Source: Nigrospora sphaerica (Eukaryota > Ascomycota > Sordariomycetes > Amphisphaeriales > Apiosporaceae). From it: a stretch of 64,000 bases of DNA. Position numbers and translations under genes: made by a program. Position 1 is the first letter of the stretch, and every line of letters begins with the position of its first letter. A model generated the notes under the pieces. The model was not told the DNA's origin. It made no database searches and was given only the letters and a program-made list of their open reading frames with translations. Location of the stretch: assembly GCA_018287875.1 (NCBI GenBank), contig JAGVVL010000002.1:744001-808000 (forward strand). Direction: 5' to 3'. Below are positions 57,640 through 64,000 of this stretch, in pieces.

Positions 57640-57901
57640 ACAGCTCCCGGCGCTTGTTCAGCAGCGGCAGGTTCAGTTGTACACGAGCCAGATCCAACAA
57701 CTGGCTGCCCGCTTCGGCGGCAACATAGCGAACATCCCGGCGGAAGTGCTCAGCAGCTTTAAGCGCGATTGCTCCATAAAGGCACGGCAGTGGTACAACG
57801 AGCAAATGGCGATTAGGCGCTCCCAGCAGCAGCAGCAGCAGCAGCAGATGATGATGCAGTCCCAGCAAGGGATGCCCAATGGTATGATGCAGGGGATGTA
57901 G
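54806..57901 (+). CDS. SPT20: SAGA complex subunit SPT20 (Ada5)
   Basis: Structural subunit of the SAGA histone acetyltransferase coactivator, needed for its integrity; nuclear. Single exon, 1031 residues. The conserved Spt20 domain starts near residue 127 (DGYILKKFAGNPPSLVVHLH) and runs through FRFDQQDGIFPYKSPMRIFL, EHIRTRTVPHDLL and FYDGCLIVQVHDH, then after a variable insert VITVVLHPTQSSLQHDLLLK. Basic KKRKRE and KKRKRTVAERAADEAQAAEH fit nuclear entry. A charged coiled-coil-like region lies near 475-540. Two polyGln tracts follow (about 543-573 and 922-946), encoded by mixed CAG/CAA, with Met/Gln/Asn-rich repeats between. C-terminus MPNGMMQGM. Confidence 0.94.
56435..56525 (+). repeat. CAG/CAA repeat encoding polyGln tract 1
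   Basis: About 30 Gln codons, CAG interspersed with CAA, inside SPT20. CAA interruptions should limit slippage. Confidence 0.93.
57572..57643 (+). repeat. CAG/CAA repeat encoding polyGln tract 2
   Basis: About 24 Gln codons near the C-terminal part of SPT20, with a CAA block in the middle. Confidence 0.93.
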
Positions 57902-58993
57902 GGCATGTCATCTTCCAGTTCTGTTTAAGCTCTTGCATGGGGGTAGAGCACGATTAATGATGAAGGTGTTACGACATTTAGTGGAAGGGCGGTGGTGGCG
58001 AGGCATGGAATGCACCAGCATCTTTAAAATGGCGTTCAGGATCAGGACAACCTTGGGCAGCATAGTCGGGGGACGCTGCCTGTTAACCAGGTTGGTGAGG
58101 CGGTGTATTATTGTTTTGGGCGGCCTTCGTTTCCCAGGCCGCTTGATTTACCCATGGTTGCTGGCGCCTTGGAAAGGGATTATACCCACAGTTGGACGGA
58201 TTTGTTACAACGGGGCTCTCAGCAGGGCGGTTTCTTTGTCGCGACGGAGGGTCTCGGTTACGTTACAGCTATGGCATCCCACGTGGTTAGCATCATAGTC
58301 TATAAACTCGGTGATCCGAGTCAGCATTCAGAAGTAGACAAGCATCGTAAGCATTGAAATCAAGACGGGGTAAAGAAGAGATGTAAGGGATGATGAAGTC
58401 GCGGACGCGTAAATGTAGCTACTGTTCACGGTGCGTGTTCTGAGCAATGTACAAGTCATGGTAAGATGCTGGAGGTAGTACATAAGGATATATATGTAGG
58501 CTCGAGCCACACAGCCCCGCCACAGCACCTTCCGTGTACTCGTCAATCCCTGCAGCAATGACGAGCGATTATGTAACGGGGTCAAGGCAGCGGCACGGGT
58601 TGGGACGAGAAGGCATCCATCTGTTCGACGCACATGAGCTTCCCATCCACCAACTCTCATCCGATCACGACCGAGCCCCCCATCTGACGACTGCTTCACC
58701 TTCTGACGTTCCTTCGATCCCGCTTCTTCGCTGCCCCCGTCCCGCCGCTTGCTCTTGTTTCTTTTCACCTGCGCGGCCGGCTTGCCAGCCAGGCCACGTT
58801 TCTCAGCATACTCTCGGACAACGTGGTTGATTAATGCGCCCGCGCGCCTGAGGCGACCTCTTCGGCACCCGCGTTCCGTTGTCCATCGGGTGGCACATTT
58901 CCAGGATCTTCTGCTGTGACCGCCTTATTAACACCGCCCGTTTCTCCGATCGAGCGCGAAACCCTGTCCTCTACGCCTCTAGCACACACAGCC
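57902..58993. other. intergenic
   Basis: SPT20 3' region and ATG27 promoter. Open frames such as 58103-58357 (+) look like untranslated sequence. No gene is supported. Confidence 0.55.
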
Positions 58994-60218
58994 ATGAAGT
59001 TCCCGTCCTCACTCCCCGGCTCCGCCGGCGCCATCGTGGTCTTTTCGTGCTTCTTCGCGCCCGCCGCGGCCATGCTGGATTGCAGAAAGATCGTTGCCGA
59101 CGGCCACGAGTTTGACCTGTCCAAACTAGAGGGCGCCCACTCGGTCATCACGAGCCAGCGAATTGACGGCAAACTACACAACACCACGTACACTACGGAT
59201 ATCTGCCGGCCGCTGAAGCGTAAAGGAGACGTGAAACTCGAAGATCAATGCGCCTCGGGCACGAGGGGTGAGCACACTTCCCCCAAATATCCGACCTTGC
59301 CAAGCGACCAAGCTAACACAGCACTTCGCTTCCAGTGTGCGCCATCGAACACTTGATCTTGCCCAATGATGCCCCCATCAATCACGTGTGGTCCATCGCC
59401 GGCGAGCTCAAAGGCAAGGACGGCGGTCATCTCGACCATGAGGTCCAGCGGCTGAAGACCAGCGACTCGAACACGGATTCCAAAAAGGAAGGGATTAGAC
59501 TCATCATGAACGGCGGTAGCAGGAGCGACGAGGGAGACAAGCGACCGCAGCGAGCCATCATCGAATTCCTCTGCGACCCGGACCGAGAAGGCACCGAAGG
59601 CGAGGCGAAGCCCGGCGAAGAATACGACGACGGCAATGGTCCCATGGAGCGTCGTGGCGAGTTTGATCCTTTCCTGTACGCTACCGCAGATGAGGACGAT
59701 GGCAAAAATGGCGACGAGGACAAGCCGAAGGGCCCCATCCAGCTGGGCAGCGCCAACGCCAGCCTGCTCTTCGACAGCTACAGCAGGCTCGACAGCGACC
59801 ACGACATGGACGTGCTGCGCCTGACATGGAAGACCAAGTACGCCTGCGAAAAGCGCGCCGACGACGGCGGTTCCTCATCGGGCGGTAGCTCTTTCTTCCG
59901 CTTCTTCACGTGGCTGGTGGTCATGTAAGTGTCTCTTGCCCAACCCTGCCCCTTGTAGGGTTTCCAAACTGGGGCACGCGCCATAATGAAAAGACGTGGA
60001 ACTGACAAGGGGACAATTTCAGTGTCTTCATGGGCATTGCCGCCTACCTCATCTTTGGCTCTTGGCTCAACTACAACCGCTACGGCGCCCGTGGCTGGGA
60101 CCTGCTTCCCCATGGCGATACGATCCGCGATATTCCCTACCTCCTGAAAGAGTGGACGCGTAACGTGCTCAACACGGTGCAGGGCAGCGGAAGCCGCGGC
60201 GGCTATAGCGCCGTGTGA
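58994..60218 (+). CDS. ATG27: autophagy-related protein 27
   Basis: Type I membrane protein of the Golgi, endosome and vacuole that helps deliver Atg9 vesicles for autophagosome formation. Exons 58994-59267, 59336-59924 and 60023-60218 give 352 residues. Signal peptide at about 1-26 (MKFPSSLPGSAGAIVVFSCF). A lumenal Cys-containing MRH-like domain: LDCRKIVADGHEFDLSKLEG, TTYTTDICRPLKRKGDVK, DQCASGTRVCAIE and LRLTWKTKYACEK. An acidic linker (about 175-240) lies within it. One membrane span, FFRFFTWLVVIVFMGIAAYL, crosses the last splice. The cytosolic tail ends GGYSAV; a terminal YSAV is the sorting signal described for yeast Atg27, which supports the full-length model. Confidence 0.94.
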
Positions 60219-60992
60219 CTGCCGGGGAAGACGAGGAAGACGACGAAGGATAGAAGCTACTTAGACTGAAAGTTTCCATGTCGCCCCACCGCCATCACCG
60301 CCCGGCCAGGATTGCGGAACTGGAGCTGGCAGAGATAGTTGTCTCTTCATGAGCACAGCAATTTCATGGGATGGAGCGATTGATTCTGGCGGTTGGGAGG
60401 GCCGTTTCGGCCGGAATTTTTCTATCTCTCCCCCTCTGCAAACCTGTGTGTGGTCAAACAGAACCAACGTTAGGGACAGAGGCAGAGATAGCAGTGTACC
60501 ATATCTATGCACGCGCCGAATTTTCCCAAACCACGACCGGGTACTTTATCTTGGTAATCGGAGATTTACGAAGTCGTCGCCACGTGCTGACGCCCGTGGG
60601 TTCAGGTAGACTATCGAGGGACAGCCGACAGACACGCATGGATGGGAGTAGAGACAGACGACCATCCGGTAGTCGCAGGGCATATACATTTGTAGGTAGC
60701 CTTTGTTTGCTTACAAGCCGTACGTAATCGAATTTCCACCTAAAAACAGATCAATTTTGACAGGTTGTTTCGTTTCCTACGCCAAATCCCCCAAACAAAA
60801 AAATGTCTCTTGATTCCTGTCTTTTGCGGCTGCCCCCAAGTCCTCGAGGATTCCTCGGGCTCACCAGGGGCTGTGGTGGGCGCCCAGGCGGCCATGTCGG
60901 TGCTCCCCCTTTTCTCCCCCCTCGGCCCTACCGGTCGCGCGCGCCTGCGGTGGTGGTAGCGGCGGCGGCGGCGGTGACGACGTCGCACTGGT
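60219..60992. other. intergenic
   Basis: ATG27 3' region and the flank of the repeat frame. A GGCGGC run lies near 60958-60973. No gene is supported. Confidence 0.55.
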
Positions 60993-61782
60993 CTACATCA
61001 CGACCCTCATCCGGATAAAGGACAGGCTAGGGAGGCGCGGCGCCATGCCCATCTCCGGGCTCGGGGTTTTCGGCGACGCCCAGTGACAAGCGGCCAAGGT
61101 CACGGCAAAGGCGCCCATGCGAGGATCCCAGGCCCAGTCGGGCCCCTCCACCCCTTCAGCCTCCGCCTCCGAGTCGGAGTCCACCTCTGACGGCGAAGAA
61201 GCCGATGCCAGGGTCCCGGGTCCACGCGGCGCCCTCCTCCTGCTCGGCTGCGGCCTCCGAGTCGGAGTCGTCGGCGTCGTCGGAATCCGAGTCCACCTCT
61301 GCCAACTGCGGCGTCCCGAGGCCCAGCACACCATCGTCCACGGGCCACCGATGGAGGTTGACGGCGAAGGCGCCGAAGCCGGTGTCTCGGGTCCAGTCGG
61401 CGCCCTCCGCCTCGTCGGCCTCGGCCTCCGAGTCCGAGTCCATCTCCGATGGCGACGGTGGCCTCCCGAGGCCTAGCGGGCGGTCGTCCGAGGCCCGAGG
61501 ACCGAGGTCGACGATGAAGAAGCCGATGCCACGGTCCCGGGCCCACGCGGCGCCCTCGTACTCCTCGGCCGCGGCCTCCGAGTCGGACTCCGTGTCCAGG
61601 TCCATTGGTTCGTCGTCCGGGCAGGGCGGCGGGGTCCTCGCTTCCGGGGGCGAGGGGTTCCGGCTCGGGGCTTGGTTCTGGGGTTGTTGGTTGCCAACCA
61701 TTGTGTGAGGACATTGGTCGCCAACCATTGTGTGGGGATGTTGGTGGCATGGCCGAAGGGAGGGATATTGGTCGTTAGCCAT
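60993..61782 (-). pseudogene. acidic four-repeat protein frame, broken between repeats 3 and 4
   Basis: From the first ATG (61782, MANDQYPSLRP) the frame encodes a His/Gln-rich lead and three repeats of about 50 residues. Repeat 1 (from about 61605) has MDLDTESDSEAAAEEYEGAA then WARDRGIGFFIVDL. Repeat 2 has EMDSDSEAEADEAEGADW then TRDTGFGAFAVNL. Repeat 3 has DSDSEAAAEQEEGAAW then TRDPGIGFFAV. After FFAV the frame runs to a stop at 61156. In the next frame a fourth repeat begins at once (SEVDSDSEAEAEGVEGPDW, then MGAFAVTL) and stops at 60993. The joint near 61188-61197 lacks the spacer between other repeats, as if an out-of-frame deletion joined short TCGCCGTC matches. I do not recognise the family. 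It could be a pseudogene, an unresolved splice, or a chance frame in repetitive DNA. Confidence 0.4.
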
Positions 61783-61870
61783 TGTGTGAGGATGTTGGTG
61801 GTGATTGAACAAAAGGGATATTTTGTGAGGATATTGGTGGTGATTGAAAGAAAGGTAATACTATGCGAGG
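61683..61870. repeat. minisatellite, about 28 bp degenerate units
   Basis: Plus-strand reiteration of motifs such as GGTTGCCAACCATTGTGTGAGGACATTGG and ATTGTGTGAGGATGTTGGTGG, diverging to the right (ATATTGGTGGTGATTG), roughly six units. It overlaps the start of the acidic repeat frame. Confidence 0.75.
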
Positions 61871-63218
61871 ATGTTGATGGCGCGTTTGAAGTGAGCCTTG
61901 GCATATTGGATGGTTGCTGGCCCCAGATGAAGACGACCTCGGCACTTCTTTATAAGGCCTCCCTGAAGGGCGGGATCCATGTTGTTGAGCGAGTATTCCC
62001 AACCCAGCTATGCTGATTCGGAGAGCTAGCGAGTGGGTTTATCCCTTTCCTGTCGTTCTACAGCGCGCACCGGAGGAGGTTGCGTCTTGTGACAAACGTT
62101 GAGAACTTGTAACGACGGGAAAGTACCGCTTGGGTGACGCCAGCAGCGGTGAGTAAGTCTCGTAGGCAGCCGTGACCAAAGGCAATAGAGTATATTCGCT
62201 CAGGTCTGGGCCCACGACTTCGCCCCTGGTTAGCCGGTCTAGACGAAGCCAGGGGCGGCCGGTGTCAAGTATACCTTTCCTCAAGACGGTCGTATAACCA
62301 AAATACCAAGACGGCGGCAGGATGACGTCGAGTCCCATGCTCTTTCTGAGGCGGCGCTTTCTACTTCGAGAACCATCGCAGGAGTACTAGGCCGAAAGAA
62401 GGAGCGTGGCGTATAGGAAGATTCGGCTGGGGAGAGCTGAGTAGCAATGTGCACAAACAATGTTTTCTTAGCGTTCGCTTCAACATTCTATCCCCTTGCC
62501 GGACACAGTCTCTATGCGTCACACTCCTCCGGCATCGCACCGTGCAACGCGAAATGTGCCTGGTATAGTAAACACGGGCCTCAAGTCCACGCAAGCCTCT
62601 CTCTTGCTCTTTCCTCATGCCTCCCCCCCCCCCCCTCGCCATCAGATCGCCCCCTTTTTTCCTGCACGCCCACATACGTCAGGCGCTGGTTTCACTTCTC
62701 GCCCTGTCTGGGAAAAGATTTAGTCGAGTCTATTTCTCGAGGCAAGAGAGATGGAGGGGAGGTGGGGGGCGAAAGTGGTAAGGGGGCCCTCTTCTTCCGG
62801 TTTGGCCGCATCACCAAGTTCACGGCAAAACATGAGCAGACGGCCCTTGTCGCGTCCCCCACCGCCGTTTAGCCAGCCGCTCGTATATAGCAAGGCACTG
62901 CTGACGTGCTGCCCCGCGAGCCCCCGCGAGATGTGCCGTTGTGGCCCACGCGCTTCACGCCCCCCCCAACACAAACTCCCTTTTTTTTCTCGAGCCCGCG
63001 TGCCTTGACGTCCGTCACGGCTAAATATTCTGTGTCGGTGCCGGGGGCTCGCCCAACTGCACCGGGGCCCGGGCCGCCACGACGAAGGAGTCGACGTCGG
63101 GTCGGCGCGCCGCGCGCTAGTACCTCGCGGGAACAGGAAGCCGGTGGCGCCAGTGATTATGAGCTCGGTTTGCTTAGGAAGGGAGTGGCGTGCTGATCTT
63201 GTTAACCTTGTCTTCCAG
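61783..63218. other. mostly noncoding, with a possible 39-codon frame
   Basis: At 61861-61980 (-) a short ATG frame reads MDPALQGGLIKKCRGRLHLG then PATIQYAKAHFKRAINILA, and looks coding in composition; it could be a first exon of the acidic repeat gene. A GTATTA donor overlaps its stop and a weak CCCGAG acceptor near 61660 would keep frame. A 99-codon frame at 62039-62338 (-) is not recognised. A C-run lies near 62627-62637. No RNA gene is seen. Confidence 0.35.
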
Positions 63219-63438
63219 TACATGTCTTGGCGACCCGGTACAATGGGTCACTCACTCTCCAACGGACATCGCCGGCTTTATAATCGAAGACAAGTCCAAT
63301 TCGCAAACTACCAACGCCTGCGAGCCGCGGACGCGGGGGCGGAGGGGCTACGTGAACGGGACCGACCCGCAGAGCTGGATCAGTTACCTGGCGCATCTCA
63401 AGTCCAGGAATCCTGCGTTGTTTTCGTCAAGGCTTTAG
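63219..63438 (+). CDS. lone coding-like terminal exon, unknown protein
   Basis: Follows a good acceptor (GTTAAC branch-like site, then CTTGTCTTCCAG at 63207-63218) and runs 73 codons to a stop: TCLGDPVQWVTHSPTDIAGF, IIEDKSNSQTTNACEPRTRG, RRGYVNGTDPQSWISYLAHL, KSRNPALFSSRL. Third positions are strongly G/C-biased in this frame only, unlike the other frames of the same DNA. I could not find the upstream exons, so the gene may be larger than seen or a fragment. Function unknown; no domain recognised. Confidence 0.32.
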
Positions 63439-63779
63439 CGGAATAAATCTTAATGGAGTAATGTCACACCAGCCGCATCATTGAACTGCGACGGCAGGGT
63501 TGGGTGCAAATCCCCGGATCGCTGAGTGTCAAATGCAAGTCTGGCAGTTCACACTGCGCGAAGCATGGATTTGAAAAGCAAGTTGAATTCATCGCTCATC
63601 TATGGGATCCACGGCCACGGCTCACGCCAAGCAGCCCTTGACACGTTATGCAGAGTAGCAGATCTCCTTCTGTGGCCCCGCTTCGCCTTCCGAAGCCCTG
63701 TAATCGAGGGTGCCCGGGAGTTATCTCCTTTCTTCGCCCTTCACCAAGCTCCATTTTCCCCAGGGCGTCGAATATCACT
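63439..63779. other. intergenic between convergent reading frames
   Basis: No gene is supported. It contains the likely 3' region of the gene that ends at 63780. Confidence 0.5.
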
Positions 63780-63979
63780 TTAGGTCATGGTGTTGCCGGT
63801 GGCCTTGGGGTCGCGCGCCTCGCTGACTGGCACGTCTTTGAGGCCTTTCTCACCCGGCATGTTGGTCGCGTCGTTTTCGAAGCGACTGCTTACGAGGCCC
63901 GAGTCGGACGCTACGGGCGCTTCGCCCGGCGCTGGCGCCTCCTTGTGGGCCGGCGCATTCTCGGCTCCGAGACCCTTGG
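63780..63979 (-). CDS. last exon of a gene continuing past the right edge, unknown small hydrophilic protein
   Basis: On the minus strand a textbook intron end (CTAACCTGACAAACAG, 63995-63980) precedes an exon of 200 nt: two leading bases, then 65 codons and TAA. It reads KGLGAENAPAHKEAPAPGEA, PVASDSGLVSSRFENDATNM, PGEKGLKDVPVSEARDPKAT, GNTMT. Composition is hydrophilic, Ala/Pro/Glu-rich and probably disordered, with strong G/C at third positions. The 5' part lies beyond 64000. Family not recognised. Confidence 0.62.
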
Positions 63980-64000
63980 CTGTTTGTCAGGTTAGAGAAG

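Noticed and set aside
4217..57901. TAF10 and SPT20 as a linked SAGA gene cluster
   Set aside because: They lie 50 kb apart with unrelated genes between; co-occurrence is most likely chance.
1..64000. tRNA, 5S rRNA, CRISPR or intact transposon
   Set aside because: I looked for TTCRA boxes with paired acceptor stems, regular spaced repeats, long terminal repeats and transposase or reverse transcriptase motifs, and saw none that held up by eye.

Overview
This window is nuclear DNA of a filamentous ascomycete, most likely a sordariomycete. The evidence is short GT-AG introns (about 50-240 bp) with CTAAC/CTGAC-type branch sites, a GC-rich third codon position, a Zn(II)2Cys6 regulator, a CON-10 conidiation protein, a deuterolysin-type secreted peptidase, a fungal GT31 enzyme and a HET-family relic. 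I saw no rRNA, tRNA, CRISPR array or intact transposon. Most genes are spliced, so exon joins below were worked out by hand from reading frame, splice signals and family similarity.

Left part (1-16 kb): 3' truncated GH5 endoglucanase (-), mitochondrial ribosomal protein uS19m (+), TFIID/SAGA subunit TAF10 (-), a six-exon Zn cluster transcription factor (-), a small unknown protein (+), a secreted beta-propeller protein (-) and an NADP-dependent MDR oxidoreductase (+).

Middle (16-31 kb): a small stand-alone protein resembling the propeptide of M35 peptidases (-) lies 2 kb from a real M35 deuterolysin (+), whose promoter carries four GATACGG copies. Then come a GT31 glycosyltransferase (+), a decayed HET (heterokaryon incompatibility) gene (-), a CON-10 homologue with a duplicated module (+), an SDR dehydrogenase (+) and an F-box/leucine-rich protein (+).

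Gene-poor part (31-48 kb): a BrlA-like C2H2 zinc-finger regulator (-) sits between a 5.4 kb and a 10.3 kb stretch in which I can support no gene. Such flanks are typical of heavily regulated developmental regulators, but that is inference.

Right part (48-64 kb): eIF2B gamma (-), peroxin PEX22-like (+), SAGA subunit SPT20 with two polyglutamine tracts (+) and ATG27 (+). The last 4 kb hold an acidic four-repeat reading frame broken by a frame change (-), a minisatellite, a lone coding-like exon (+) and the last exon of a gene running out of the window (-).

The genes do not form one pathway. Themes are secreted enzymes (GH5, M35, propeller), gene-expression machinery (TAF10, SPT20, eIF2B gamma, uS19m), and development or self-recognition (C2H2 regulator, CON-10, HET relic). 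I found no clearly new multi-gene system. The best candidates for something undescribed are the propeptide-like protein beside the deuterolysin with its repeated promoter element, and the broken acidic repeat gene near 61 kb.
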